NCBI RefSeq assembly: GCF_001747895.1
Contig: NZ_LNNB01000043.1
Location: 1-37,473, forward strand
Source: Staphylococcus equorum
GTDB taxonomy: Bacteria; Bacillota; Bacilli; Staphylococcales; Staphylococcaceae
DNA: 37,473 nucleotides
Direction of reading: 5' to 3'
The notes beneath the pieces were generated by a model. It searched no databases, was not told the DNA's origin, and was given only the letters and a program-made list of their open reading frames with translations. How positions within the stretch are numbered: the stretch's first letter is position 1; every line of letters starts with the position of its first letter. Both the position numbers and the translations under genes were made by a program. This document shows positions 23,582 to 37,356 of this stretch, piece after piece.

Positions 23582-24406
23582 TTAAGAAAATTTAGTTAAA
23601 CTGTTGCCTTTCTCCACTTTAAATTCCTGATTGTATTCATCTACATCAGATAATCTAACTAAGGAAGTATAATCTTCAATTAATCTTTGTTTAACTTCTT
23701 TTGATTCTACTAGTACCGATACCCCTTTCACATGTGCTTTAAACTCGTTCATTAAATTCATCACACCATTGATGGATCCACCTGCGCGCATAAAATCATC
23801 TACTACAAGGACATTAGAATTTTCTGGTAATGTTCTCTTGGATAACACCATAGTTTCAATTTTTCGAGAAGATCCAGACACATAATTAATTGATACCGTA
23901 GAACCTTCAGTCACTTTGTTATCTTTTCGAATGACAACTACTGGTAAATTCAATACGTTAGCTACTGAGTTGGCAAGAGAAATACCTTTCGTAGCAATCG
24001 TAACGATTGCATCTAATTCTTCATCCATATAAAGTGTAGCGATCAGTTTTCCGACACGGTTAAGTAACGTCGGGTCTCCCATTAAATCAGACAAGAATAA
24101 ATACCCACCTGGTAGCAAACGATTCTTCTCTTGGAGTTGTGCGATAACGTCATCAATGACTTCACTCGCTTCTTCTTTACTCATTTCAGGTTTATACGTC
24201 ACACCGCCACTAGCCCCAGCTGTGGTAATCACTGTCCCTAATTTTTCTTTTTGGAATGTGGTTTTAATAATTTGAACATCTTCACTTATAGATGATTTCG
24301 CTTGTTTAAATTTTTGTACGAAATAAGTTAATGGTATCAATTTATTAGGGTTATTCATCAAGTATTGTGTCATATAAACAATTCGTTCGCTTCTTTTATA
24401 GCGCAT
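23582..24406 (-). CDS. purR: Purine operon repressor PurR
   Basis: PurR represses purine synthesis and transport genes and is relieved by PRPP. The 274-residue protein has an N-terminal winged helix (MRYKRSERIVYMTQYLMNNP) and a phosphoribosyltransferase-like effector domain with the PRPP motif VLVVDDFMRAGGSING. Its ligand is made by Prs, encoded two genes downstream. The ribosome-binding site AGAAGGGATGAG overlaps the region just after ispE (18-nt gap). I looked for a PurBox pair (CGAA-centred) directly upstream and found none, so autoregulation would act through a site elsewhere. Confidence 0.96.
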   Translation of the reverse strand: MRYKRSERIVYMTQYLMNNPNKLIPLTYFVQKFKQAKSSISEDVQIIKTTFQKEKLGTVITTAGASGGVTYKPEMSKEEASEVIDDVIAQLQEKNRLLPGGYLFLSDLMGDPTLLNRVGKLIATLYMDEELDAIVTIATKGISLANSVANVLNLPVVVIRKDNKVTEGSTVSINYVSGSSRKIETMVLSKRTLPENSNVLVVDDFMRAGGSINGVMNLMNEFKAHVKGVSVLVESKEVKQRLIEDYTSLVRLSDVDEYNQEFKVEKGNSLTKFS

Positions 24407-24424
24407 TTAACTCATCCCTTCTCA

Positions 24425-25273
24425 CTAGCCTAATAATCTTACTATATACACTTCATTACAACAGCCATTGACTGCATTGTAAACATGTCTTGCCTGGCGT
24501 TCTTTTTGTGTTAGTCCATAAACAGATGGGCCACTTCCGCTCATAACAGCACCATCCGCACCATTTTCTAACATATTTTCTTTTATTTTTAAAATCTCAG
24601 TATGCATCTTACCCGAGACAGGTTCCAATCGGTTTGAAAGACTTTTGCAAAGTAATTCATAATCTCCTGAAATTAAAGCTGATTTACAAGTTGTCGTATC
24701 CACATGATGCGGCTTATTTAAGTCTAATTTTTTGAAAATACTCGGAGAAGATATACCTAAATTTGGTTTTGCTACAACAACCCATGCTGATGGAGGTTTA
24801 TTCAGAAACGTAATACGTTCACCTTTACCTCTACATAATGCTGTTTTACCAAAAATACAAAAAGGGATATCTGTGCCTATCTTAATACCGAGCTCACACA
24901 ACTCATTTAACGGTCTATTTAGCTCATACAGGCGATTCATCCCTCTCATTGTAGCTGCAGCGTCAGTAGAGCCTCCTGCAAGCCCTGCTGACACAGGTAT
25001 GTTCTTATCTATAGTGATTGTGACACCTTGCTTTAAATTATAATTTCTTTTCATTAATTCTGCAGCTTTATACGCCAAATTTTTATTATCGGAGGGAACG
25101 TAAGTTTGCTCTACATCAACAACTATTTTTTTGTCGTTGCGTAGTTCAAATGACAAGCGATCATTTAAATCAATCGTCGTCATAATCATTTCAACTTCAT
25201 GAAAACCATCATCTCGTTTAAAGAGTGTATCCAGCGTTAAATTAATCTTTGCCGGAGCTGTTTCATAAATCAT
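24425..25273 (-). CDS. ispE: 4-diphosphocytidyl-2-C-methyl-D-erythritol kinase-like GHMP kinase
   Basis: The 282-residue GHMP-superfamily kinase starts [15 protein letters not shown]. It has the ATP-binding motif [15 protein letters not shown] and the C-terminal motif [17 protein letters not shown]. By family it phosphorylates CDP-methylerythritol in the MEP isoprenoid pathway. Staphylococci make isoprenoids through mevalonate, so the true substrate here is uncertain. An upstream in-frame ATG (25321) lacks a ribosome-binding site, whereas GAGGG lies 7 nt before the ATG at 25273, which matches the S. aureus start. It is the first gene of ispE-purR-ridA-spoVG. Confidence 0.9.
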   Translation of the reverse strand: MIYETAPAKINLTLDTLFKRDDGFHEVEMIMTTIDLNDRLSFELRNDKKIVVDVEQTYVPSDNKNLAYKAAELMKRNYNLKQGVTITIDKNIPVSAGLAGGSTDAAATMRGMNRLYELNRPLNELCELGIKIGTDIPFCIFGKTALCRGKGERITFLNKPPSAWVVVAKPNLGISSPSIFKKLDLNKPHHVDTTTCKSALISGDYELLCKSLSNRLEPVSGKMHTEILKIKENMLENGADGAVMSGSGPSVYGLTQKERQARHVYNAVNGCCNEVYIVRLLG

Positions 25274-25498
25274 ATTCCCACCCTCTTCCAATTCGATATG
25301 GTAATAAAATGATTTTAACATATTGTTATAGTTGCATTGTCTGTTTTTTAAAACTTATTTTCGATATTTTGATAAATATTTTTATAAATATACATTTAAC
25401 TATATTGGACAATAAATCATTTCTTAATTTACTATTCTACAATATAGTACGCTTCTATTAAAATTATATCCATTTCCTACACCATAAATTGTGGCACA

Positions 25499-25538
25499 GA
25501 AAAAGGTATGTTGGCGAAGTTACACCAACATACCTTTT
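25499..25538 (-). terminator. Terminator of veg
   Basis: A 14-bp stem, AAAAGGTATGTTGG and its complement, with a 10-nt loop, ending in TTTTTC on the minus strand. It separates veg from ispE. Confidence 0.9.
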
Positions 25539-25617
25539 CATTTAATGATCTTAATATTAAAGTTTAAATTAAAAAGTATGACTCCTAAGAGACGAACTTT
25601 ATTTAAATCACTTTTAT

Positions 25618-25881
25618 TTAGTGTGCAATTGCTTCTTGCTGATTATCATCTTCAAAAGAAACTTGTACGTTTTCAGTTAAAACGTCAGCGTATGTATAAG
25701 ATACACGCTCAAAGTTGTAAATTTCTTGATCTAGCTCGACAATGAAAACAGAAGGGTACGTTTCTTTTAACACACCACTACGCTCAATTGTTTTCTTACG
25801 ACCACCATTCGCTTTAAGTACGATTCGGTTTCCTAATTGACAATCAAGTGAATTTTTGATGTCTCCAATAGATTTTGGCAT
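25618..25881 (-). CDS. veg: Veg family protein
   Basis: An 87-residue cytosolic protein. In Bacillus Veg stimulates biofilm matrix genes by interfering with SinR; staphylococci have no SinR of that system as far as I know, so its role here is open. Recognisable features are [42 protein letters not shown] and [25 protein letters not shown] lies before the ATG. It is monocistronic between a very strong promoter and a strong terminator, as in Bacillus, where veg has one of the strongest vegetative promoters. Confidence 0.93.
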   Translation of the reverse strand: MPKSIGDIKNSLDCQLGNRIVLKANGGRKKTIERSGVLKETYPSVFIVELDQEIYNFERVSYTYADVLTENVQVSFEDDNQQEAIAH

Positions 25882-25906
25882 ATTGCTCCACCTCGCTACA
25901 AGTTGT

Positions 25907-25936
25907 ATAATAACACAAATCGCGAGCTTTTGTCAA
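25907..25936 (-). promoter_or_regulatory. veg promoter
   Basis: Perfect -35 TTGACA (25931-25936), 18-nt spacer, -10 TATTAT (25907-25912). The predicted leader is about 20 nt and leads straight into the ribosome-binding site. Confidence 0.85.
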
Positions 25937-25980
25937 ACAAAACATCAATTTTAGCAATGTAACTCAAGCTTGTCAATAAT

Positions 25981-26871
<891 letters not shown>

Positions 26872-26874
26872 TTA

Positions 26875-27423
26875 TCATTCACTTCCTTCGTTATCACTTA
26901 ATGCATTTCTAACATCTGCTTCAGTATAGCCAAACGCATTGAGCTTATTTATTAATTGTTTGCCATTAGAATGTCCTATATGTAGCTTACGCCCAAGTAT
27001 TTCTCTTTTTCTGCGTGCATCTTTGCCAATTATTAATCCTAAATCAATTAACACTGATTTACTGATTGTTTCGTGTCCTTCTTCAAATGGTGTACTTACA
27101 TTCATTAAGGCATCTTTAATATCTGCAAGTTGTGCATGTTCTACACCAATCTTGCCTCGTTTACTTTTGGCTTTTTCTCTGTCGATATATGCGTGTTTTA
27201 CGCCTGGTATATGTTTTTGAATAGTATTACGTATTTTATCACCCGGGAAATCAGGATCTGTTAATACAATTACACCTCTTGTTTCAAATGCCTGTGCTAT
27301 AACAGTTAAAGTTTGCTCGTTAATCGCACTCCCATTTGTTTCAATCGTATCACATTCTACCGCTCTTTTAACACGTTCCGTATCGTCTCTACCTTCTACT
27401 ACAATAAATTCGTTAATCTTCAT
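26875..27423 (-). CDS. rnmV: Ribonuclease M5 (5S rRNA maturase)
   Basis: RNase M5 trims both sides of precursor 5S rRNA in low-GC Gram-positives. The 182-residue protein has the TOPRIM domain: the catalytic Glu in FIVVEGRDD and the DxD motif in VLTDPDFPGD. A C-terminal RNA-binding part follows. AAAGGTG lies before the ATG. The gene starts only about 45 nt after the T-tract of the tatD terminator, leaving little space for a promoter. Confidence 0.95.
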   Translation of the reverse strand: MKINEFIVVEGRDDTERVKRAVECDTIETNGSAINEQTLTVIAQAFETRGVIVLTDPDFPGDKIRNTIQKHIPGVKHAYIDREKAKSKRGKIGVEHAQLADIKDALMNVSTPFEEGHETISKSVLIDLGLIIGKDARRKREILGRKLHIGHSNGKQLINKLNAFGYTEADVRNALSDNEGSE

Positions 27424-27463
27424 TTATTGTTACACCTTTCATCACTTTAATTCGATTTTAGAT

Positions 27464-27552
27464 AAAAATAAAAAAGGTATCGTCGCAAATAATGGTTACT
27501 ACTTAGCATTTACTCTATGAACTAAGCCCTATTTCAGACCGATACCTTTTTT
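27464..27552 (-). terminator. tatD terminator with a large structured loop
   Basis: A perfect 13-bp base stem (AAAAAAGGTATCG, 27470-27482, with its complement at 27540-27552) encloses 57 nt instead of a short loop. The insert can form an inner CTTAG/CTAAG helix (27502-27506 with 27522-27526). On the minus strand the descending arm ends in T residues, followed by ATTTTTATC. Confidence 0.7.
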
Positions 27553-27561
27553 GTAATGTGT

Positions 27562-28335
27562 CTATCCTTCTAATTTAAATAAACGTTCTGCATTTTCAGT
27601 TGTTTGTTTGCAAACTTCCTCATAGCTAACACCGCGTAATTCAGCAATTTGTTCTGCAACCAATGTCACACGGACAGGTTCATTTCTTTTGCCTCTATAT
27701 GGATGTGGTGATAAGAATGGTGCATCTGTCTCAACTAATAATCGATCAAATGGAACATGTTTCGCTACTTCTTTAGGTTGTTTCGCATTTTTAAAAGTGA
27801 CTGGACCACCTAAAGATACATAGAAATTCAATTTATTAATTACATCATCTGCAATTTCAGGAGAAGCGCTGAAGCTGTGCATGATACCACCAATTTCTTC
27901 AGCATGTTCCTCTTTAAGAATATCTATACAATCTTGCGTTGCTTCCCTATTGTGAATAATAATTGGTAAATTGACGCGTTTAGCCAATGCGATTTGTTTT
28001 CTAAATAATGTTTGTTGCACATCTTTAGGCGACTTGTCCCAATGATAATCTAATCCCGTTTCACCTATACCAATCACTTTAGGGTGTGCTGCAAGCTTTT
28101 CTATCCATTCTAATCGTTCTTCTGTACAATCAACCGCATCTACAGGGTGCCATCCAATAATGCCATAGATAAATTCGTATTGGTCAATGAGTTCCATCGT
28201 ACGCTCGACTGTTGGTGTATCAAACCCAACAACAAACATGCGATCTACACCATTGTCTCTTGCACGTTCAATGACCGCTTCTAAATCTTCATCATATTGT
28301 TCTGCATTTAAATGAACATGTGTATCGATAAGCAT
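27562..28335 (-). CDS. tatD: TatD-family metal-dependent DNase/hydrolase
   Basis: A 257-residue TIM-barrel hydrolase. The family includes 3'-5' DNA exonucleases and D-aminoacyl-tRNA-related hydrolases; the biological substrate is not settled. Metal ligands are visible in order: HVHLN at the N-terminus (residues 6-8), Glu in GIGETGLDYH, His in IIHNREA, His in GIMHSFS and Asp in LLVETDAPFLSPHPYRGKRNEP. It lies 25 nt after metS, consistent with a shared message, and is followed by a terminator. Confidence 0.93.
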   Translation of the reverse strand: MLIDTHVHLNAEQYDEDLEAVIERARDNGVDRMFVVGFDTPTVERTMELIDQYEFIYGIIGWHPVDAVDCTEERLEWIEKLAAHPKVIGIGETGLDYHWDKSPKDVQQTLFRKQIALAKRVNLPIIIHNREATQDCIDILKEEHAEEIGGIMHSFSASPEIADDVINKLNFYVSLGGPVTFKNAKQPKEVAKHVPFDRLLVETDAPFLSPHPYRGKRNEPVRVTLVAEQIAELRGVSYEEVCKQTTENAERLFKLEG

Positions 28336-28360
28336 ATTATATCGCTCCCTTAATTTGTGA

Positions 28361-30672
<2,312 letters not shown>

Positions 30673-31515
30673 TTAATTATTGGAAACCTCATGATAAATA
30701 TCATAAACTTCGCCAGTCTTCATATGACGCATTTCAGCAACTTGTTTAATTGCAGATTTAGGTTTCATATTTTCATTTATATAGTAATCCACATGTGCTT
30801 GTATCGACATATCTTCAAACCATGACGTATCTTCTTCAGCTATCGCACCTTCAATGACTACAACAAATTCACCTTTAGTTGGAATTCGATTTTCATTAAG
30901 CTGGTTTAGTAATTCTCCAACTTCTCCTGTGACAATTTGCTCAAACTTTTTAGTTAATTCTCTACCTAGTGAAACTTTTCTAGTTTCATCTACTTTTTGA
31001 ATTGTTTTCAACGTCTCTTTCACACGATGTGGCGATTCATAAATAATTAGCGTACTATCTTCAAACATCCGCTGCTCTAAAATATCTAATTTCTGCTTTT
31101 CTTTTCGTGGTAAAAACCCTAAAAACGTATAAGTAAATGAGGGTAAGCCACTCGCCATCAGTGCCGTCAATCCAGCATTAGGACCTGGCACTGTTTCCAC
31201 TCTAATTTCATTTGCTCTCGCTGCAACAACAAGTTCGTAACCCGGATCACTAATCAATGGTAAGCCTGCATCTGATACAAGCGCTATGCTAACATCCTGC
31301 TGCAGTTGTTCTATTAGGTAATCCGTTTGTTGTTCCTTATTGTGGTCATGATAGGATTTCAGGGGTGCTTGAACATCATAATGTGCACATAACTTTTTAG
31401 TCACTCTTGTATCTTCACAAGCAATCAAATCCACCGACCTTAAAATATCTACAGCTCTATATGTAATATCTGCTAAATTCCCTATGGGTGTTCCTACTAA
31501 ATATAGTGTCGCCAT
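30673..31515 (-). CDS. rsmI: 16S rRNA (cytidine1402-2'-O)-methyltransferase
   Basis: RsmI methylates the ribose of C1402 in the 30S decoding centre. The 280-residue protein has the tetrapyrrole-methylase fold: LYLVGTPIGNLADITYRA, ACEDTRVTKKL, VSDAGLPLISDPGYELV and PGPNAGLTALMASGLP. GAGGGAT lies before the ATG within the end of the GIY-YIG gene. It is the last gene of trmN6-yazA-rsmI. Confidence 0.96.
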   Translation of the reverse strand: MATLYLVGTPIGNLADITYRAVDILRSVDLIACEDTRVTKKLCAHYDVQAPLKSYHDHNKEQQTDYLIEQLQQDVSIALVSDAGLPLISDPGYELVVAARANEIRVETVPGPNAGLTALMASGLPSFTYTFLGFLPRKEKQKLDILEQRMFEDSTLIIYESPHRVKETLKTIQKVDETRKVSLGRELTKKFEQIVTGEVGELLNQLNENRIPTKGEFVVVIEGAIAEEDTSWFEDMSIQAHVDYYINENMKPKSAIKQVAEMRHMKTGEVYDIYHEVSNN

Positions 31516-31518
31516 TAG

Positions 31519-31767
31519 TTATCCCTCACTTATTAATACTAATTTTTGTTGCCTAGAATACGTTTTTATTTCATATTCTCGTTTTAAAGCTTCTGATTTC
31601 GTATCAAACATTTCTTGATAAACTAACTCTACTGGACGTCTTATTTTAGTATATTTGGCGCCTTGTCCCTTATTATGCTTTTCTACCCTTTTTTCTATAT
31701 CTTTTGCATAACCAGTATATAAACTTCCATCTTTACACTTAACAATATATATATAATGTTTATCCAT
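31519..31767 (-). CDS. GIY-YIG domain protein, YazA/UPF0213 family
   Basis: An 82-residue single-domain protein with the GIY-YIG nuclease fold: YIYIVKCKDGSLYTGYA at the N-terminus, the conserved Arg in DIEKRVEKH, and a Glu in KREYEIK. The family (yazA in Bacillus) is a stand-alone UvrC/SLX1-like nuclease domain with no established substrate. It overlaps the end of the upstream methyltransferase by 8 nt and stops 3 nt before rsmI, so the three are co-translated. Confidence 0.9.
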   Translation of the reverse strand: MDKHYIYIVKCKDGSLYTGYAKDIEKRVEKHNKGQGAKYTKIRRPVELVYQEMFDTKSEALKREYEIKTYSRQQKLVLISEG

Positions 31768-32491
31768 AATATATTTCTCTCATTTCTTTAGTATACGTTC
31801 CATCATTATTGTATATGTAAAATGGCGTTTGGATGTCTAGCCCTTGATTGCCACCTTTTCTACCTTCAACAACAATTGTTTGCGCAACTTTGCCTTGCTT
31901 ACTATAGATGAAATAAAGTTTCTTAGGTTCAATCTGGTATGCTCTCATATAGCTTAAGACATCCATAAGACGTTCTGCTCGATGTACCATCACAAAGCGT
32001 CCACCTTGTTTCAGTAAATGTCTTGCTGCAAAACAACAATCCTCTAATGTACACATAATCTCATGTCGTGCGATCTTATGTGCTTCTTTCTGATGTTGGA
32101 ACGCTTGATTCTCTTTAAAGTACGGTGGATTACAAGTAATAAGACTATATTTCGCTGGATTAAACTGTTTGTGTGCCTCTTTCAAATCCATATGATGCAT
32201 CTGAATTCTATTTTCTAGATGGTTATGTACGATACTGCGTTGTGCCATATCTACGAGTTGTTGTTGTATTTCAATTCCATCTATAGCCTGCTGTCCTTTA
32301 TCAGAAAGTAATAAAGGTATCACGCCATTACCCGAACACAAATCCATGATTGTATCCTGTTTTTTTAATTTTGTGAAATGTGCAAGTAGTAAAGCATCTG
32401 TTGAAAAAGAAAACACATCATCATTTTGAATAATTTCTAGTTTTTCTTTAATTAAATAATCTAATCTTTCATTTTCCATATGCATATTCAT
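31760..32491 (-). CDS. tRNA1(Val)-A37 N6-methyltransferase-like (TrmN6/YabB)
   Basis: A 243-residue SAM-dependent methyltransferase. The SAM-binding motif is DLCSGNGVIPLLL and the catalytic NPPY motif (TCNPPYF) marks an N6-adenine enzyme. Homology to E. coli TrmN6 suggests tRNA adenine-37 methylation, but the substrate in firmicutes is inferred. Translation could open further upstream in frame, but GGAGG lies 5 nt before the ATG at 32491. That ribosome-binding site directly abuts the T-tract of a terminator after yabA, an unusual layout discussed in the findings. Confidence 0.88.
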   Translation of the reverse strand: MNMHMENERLDYLIKEKLEIIQNDDVFSFSTDALLLAHFTKLKKQDTIMDLCSGNGVIPLLLSDKGQQAIDGIEIQQQLVDMAQRSIVHNHLENRIQMHHMDLKEAHKQFNPAKYSLITCNPPYFKENQAFQHQKEAHKIARHEIMCTLEDCCFAARHLLKQGGRFVMVHRAERLMDVLSYMRAYQIEPKKLYFIYSKQGKVAQTIVVEGRKGGNQGLDIQTPFYIYNNDGTYTKEMREIYYG

Positions 32492-32501
32492 TATATCCTC
32501 C

Positions 32502-32557
32502 AAAAAAAGGACGAGACTGCGATGCTTAATAACCAAGCCTATCGCTACATCTCATCC
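32502..32557 (-). terminator. Terminator between yabA and trmN6
   Basis: A stem in three parts: GGATGAGA with TCTCGTCC (one G-U; 32550-32557 with 32509-32516), GCGAT/ATCGC, and GCTT/AAGC. It is followed by seven T at 32502-32508. The last T touches the GGAGG of the next gene. Confidence 0.8.
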
Positions 32558-32606
32558 TCAATCACATTTCCTCCATATTGTTTTATAGGCAATTTTGTTC
32601 TTTCAA

Positions 32607-32948
32607 TTATTCACTCAGCACTTCCAAACAAAATAAACAGTCGTCACCTTTTCTATGTTTGCCGAATAACTCACCATTACAAATATGAAAACCCTCTTTA
32701 TAAAGCATCGCTAAATTATCTTTACTGCGAAGTGGTCGCTTATATTGTGCTTTATGACCACTTTCTATTTTTTTAGGTTTTTCTTCTTTATCTATTAAAG
32801 TTTTTAGATTTTCATTCTCTATTTGTAAGGCTACATTTTCTTCTATGAGTTCGACAGTAAGATTTTTCAAATTAACCATATCACCGTTGATTTGATTAAT
32901 ATTTTCTTCTAAATGTGCTAACTTTTCAAATATCTCGCTTCGATTCAA
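32607..32948 (-). CDS. yabA: YabA, replication initiation control protein
   Basis: YabA binds DnaA and the DnaN sliding clamp and prevents over-initiation. The 113-residue protein has an N-terminal coiled coil ([20 protein letters not shown], leucine heptads) and a C-terminal zinc module with His88, Cys90, Cys104 and Cys107. The start codon is TTG, with GGAGG 11 nt upstream inside the short gap after ricT. The neighbours holB (clamp loader) and tmk support a replication role. Confidence 0.94.
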   Translation of the reverse strand: MNRSEIFEKLAHLEENINQINGDMVNLKNLTVELIEENVALQIENENLKTLIDKEEKPKKIESGHKAQYKRPLRSKDNLAMLYKEGFHICNGELFGKHRKGDDCLFCLEVLSE

Positions 32949-32963
32949 TGTTGCAACGGCCTC

Positions 32964-33767
32964 CTAATTAAACGTTTCTAATTCTTCCATTTTATATTCT
33001 AGTGGTTGCTCTAGGCCTTCCACTTTAATTTGCATGGAAATGTCTAAAATATTTAACCCTATCACTTTACCGTTACCTTCTGGTGTTTCAATCGGATCAC
33101 CAACATCAGGTAATTGTGCACGTGCTTCCTCATAATAATCATTTTCATACTTGAGACAACACATCAAACGTCCACATGCTCCCGAAATTTTAGTTGGATT
33201 TAAAGATAAGTTTTGGTCCTTAGCCATTTTTATAGATACTGGTTCAAAATCACCTAAAAATGTTGAACAACATAAAGAACGTCCACATGGTCCAATGCCA
33301 CCCAATAATTTTGCTTCGTCTCTAACACCTATCTGTCTTAACTCAATACGTGTTTTCAACTTCTGTGCCAAGACTTTTACGAGTTTTCTAAAATCAACAC
33401 GTTCATCTGAAGTAAAATTAAATATTACTTTTGATTTATCTAATGTGAATTCACAGTTAACCAAACGCATTTCTAATTGTTGTTGTTGAATCGTATCTTT
33501 ACACAATTCCAAAGCTTCTTTTGCAGCTTGCTCATTTTGTTCATATCTAACTAAATCTTCTTCAGTTGCAATACGTACGATTTCTTTTAATGGTAGCGTT
33601 ACATCTTGATCCGCAACATTTAATGGTTCGTATTTTACACGCCCCATCTCTAAGCCTCTTTTAGACTCTACTACCACCCAGTCTCCTACAGCTAAATTAA
33701 AGTGTTGAGGCGAATAATACTCCATTTTTCCTGACTTTTGAAAATCAATGCCTACTACATTTTGCAT
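32964..33767 (-). CDS. ricT: RicT (YaaT), PSP1-domain protein of the Y-complex
   Basis: In Bacillus RicT works with RicA and RicF, as an iron-sulfur complex that controls RNase Y cleavage of mRNA. The 267-residue protein has the PSP1 domain and the conserved cysteine clusters GPCGRSLCCSTF and GACGRLMCCLKYE. It sits 2 nt after holB and 15 nt before yabA, in the order holB-ricT-yabA conserved in firmicutes. Confidence 0.94.
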   Translation of the reverse strand: MQNVVGIDFQKSGKMEYYSPQHFNLAVGDWVVVESKRGLEMGRVKYEPLNVADQDVTLPLKEIVRIATEEDLVRYEQNEQAAKEALELCKDTIQQQQLEMRLVNCEFTLDKSKVIFNFTSDERVDFRKLVKVLAQKLKTRIELRQIGVRDEAKLLGGIGPCGRSLCCSTFLGDFEPVSIKMAKDQNLSLNPTKISGACGRLMCCLKYENDYYEEARAQLPDVGDPIETPEGNGKVIGLNILDISMQIKVEGLEQPLEYKMEELETFN

Positions 33768-33769
33768 AA

Positions 33770-34696
33770 CTAATTCACCCCTTTTATTACGATTTGCTCA
33801 AACACTAAAGTTGGATTCACATTTTGATTCAACTTTTTATGTGCTTCTGTTATTTGATCATACATCAAAATAATTTGATTATATGTTAGTTTTTTCGTAT
33901 ATTCTTGTACATCGACTTGTAAATCTTGATATATCATATCATCAGTCATCCCTACTTTAGCATGCATAACATCTTGAAAGAAACCATTAACTGCAGCTAA
34001 TGTGACCATTTGTAACCTTCTGTTTTTAGCCTGTTTCAATAAATCTACAATAGCAATCAATGCCATAGGTCGATTTGTTAAAAGTAATTGGCACCATTTA
34101 ATAATACTTTTACGTAGCGCCATTAAATCTGCTTCTTCATTTAGCGTAACTGCCGTTTCAATTTGCGTAGTATATGTACTTAGTAATTCAGCTACTGGAC
34201 GCGAAATATCACGCTCTACTAATCTATTTATAAAATTAGCTTTATTAATAGGTTTAAAATAAACATGCTGACATCTCGAATGTATTGTGTCTAAGATTTG
34301 CTCAGGTTTCGTAGTTAATAAGATGGCGATGGTATTTTCAGGAGGTTCCTCTAAAAATTTCAAAATGCTATTTTCACCTTGAATTGTTAACTTTTCAAAG
34401 GATTCAATAATATATACTTTATAGTCACCTTCTATTGGTAATTGATTCATATGATGTAATAACTGTTCTATTTGATCTTTCTTTATTGTAGTCTCTTCAG
34501 AGGATATATACATAAAATCAGGATGATTAAATGTTTCTACCTTTAACTGACATTGATTGTCTTGATTACATAAAATAAGTTTCGTAAAATCAATAGCGAC
34601 TTGTTGCATTGTCTGACCATCATCACCCTCAAATAAATAAGCATGTGACAATTTATTTGATTGATAGGCTTTCGTCAGTCTTTCTCGTTCATCCAT
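33770..34696 (-). CDS. holB: DNA polymerase III delta-prime subunit (clamp loader)
   Basis: Delta-prime is the stator of the clamp-loader ring that loads DnaN on DNA. The 308 residues comprise an AAA+-like domain and a helical collar. The phosphate loop region GDDGQTMQQVA is degenerate, as expected for a subunit that does not hydrolyse ATP. The sensor-type segment ENSILKFLEEPPENTIAILLT is well conserved, followed by IHSRCQHVYF. The zinc-binding cysteines often seen in this family are incomplete (CNQDNQC). AAAGGAG lies before the ATG, only a few bases after the T-tract of the upstream structured terminator. Confidence 0.93.
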   Translation of the reverse strand: MDERERLTKAYQSNKLSHAYLFEGDDGQTMQQVAIDFTKLILCNQDNQCQLKVETFNHPDFMYISSEETTIKKDQIEQLLHHMNQLPIEGDYKVYIIESFEKLTIQGENSILKFLEEPPENTIAILLTTKPEQILDTIHSRCQHVYFKPINKANFINRLVERDISRPVAELLSTYTTQIETAVTLNEEADLMALRKSIIKWCQLLLTNRPMALIAIVDLLKQAKNRRLQMVTLAAVNGFFQDVMHAKVGMTDDMIYQDLQVDVQEYTKKLTYNQIILMYDQITEAHKKLNQNVNPTLVFEQIVIKGVN

Positions 34697-34717
34697 TATA
34701 AAGTTACTCCTTTATAT

Positions 34718-34825
34718 AAAAAGGCTGCTTATATATAGTTGCTCTACAAAAAACATTCTAAAGATCACCATAGGTAAATCTCTTTAGCTAAAATGTAATT
34801 TGAGAGGCTACTATATTAAGCAACC
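34718..34825 (-). terminator. Multi-helix terminator between pstA and holB
   Basis: The outer stem GGTTGCTTA/TAAGCAGCC (34817-34825 with 34723-34731, one G-U) is followed by TTTTT. Inside are ATAGT/ACTAT and an inner arm ACATT...CTAAAGA / TCTTTAG...AATGT. The whole element fills the intergenic space, beginning 7 nt after the pstA stop. Confidence 0.7.
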
Positions 34826-34831
34826 ATGATT

Positions 34832-35182
<351 letters not shown>

Positions 35183-35187
35183 TTATA

Positions 35188-37150
<1,963 letters not shown>

Positions 37151-37194
37151 ATGTATCCTCGCTTTTCAAACAATAATTCCAGCTCCTATAGTTC

Positions 37195-37200
37195 ATTATA
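37195..37200 (-). promoter_or_regulatory. -10 element upstream of the decarboxylase gene
   Basis: A perfect TATAAT lies 45 nt before the ATG on the minus strand. The matching -35 is poor (ATTCCA at 17 nt, 3/6), so the promoter is tentative. An inverted repeat CATAT/ATATG overlaps the spacer. Confidence 0.4.
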
Positions 37201-37306
37201 TTTTAACATATAGAGAGTGGAATATGTGTTTGTCCCTATCTCTAATCCTAAATGTACTGCATATAAAAAAATTTGTCTTTAATCAAGCTTCACTAATTTT
37301 TCACTC

Positions 37307-37355
37307 AAAAAAAAGACACTTACTCACTTACCGCTTGTAAGCTCGTCGCGTCTTT
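37307..37355 (-). terminator. Terminator of a transcription unit entering from the right
   Basis: Stem AAAGAC/GTCTTT (37350-37355 with 37312-37317) with an inner CTTAC/GTAAG helix, running into eight T on the minus strand. It precedes the decarboxylase promoter, so it must end a unit lying beyond the window, probably rRNA or tRNA judging by gene order in staphylococci. Confidence 0.75.
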
Positions 37356-37356
37356 C

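Noticed and set aside
25491..25745. 84-residue open frame on the plus strand
   Set aside because: It consists of the veg terminator and the antisense of veg.
32480..32776. 98-residue open frame on the plus strand over the yabA/trmN6 junction
   Set aside because: It crosses a terminator and the antisense of two well-supported genes, with no ribosome-binding site.
33151..33489. 112-residue open frame on the plus strand
   Set aside because: Fully antisense to ricT, whose cysteine clusters and family match are unambiguous.
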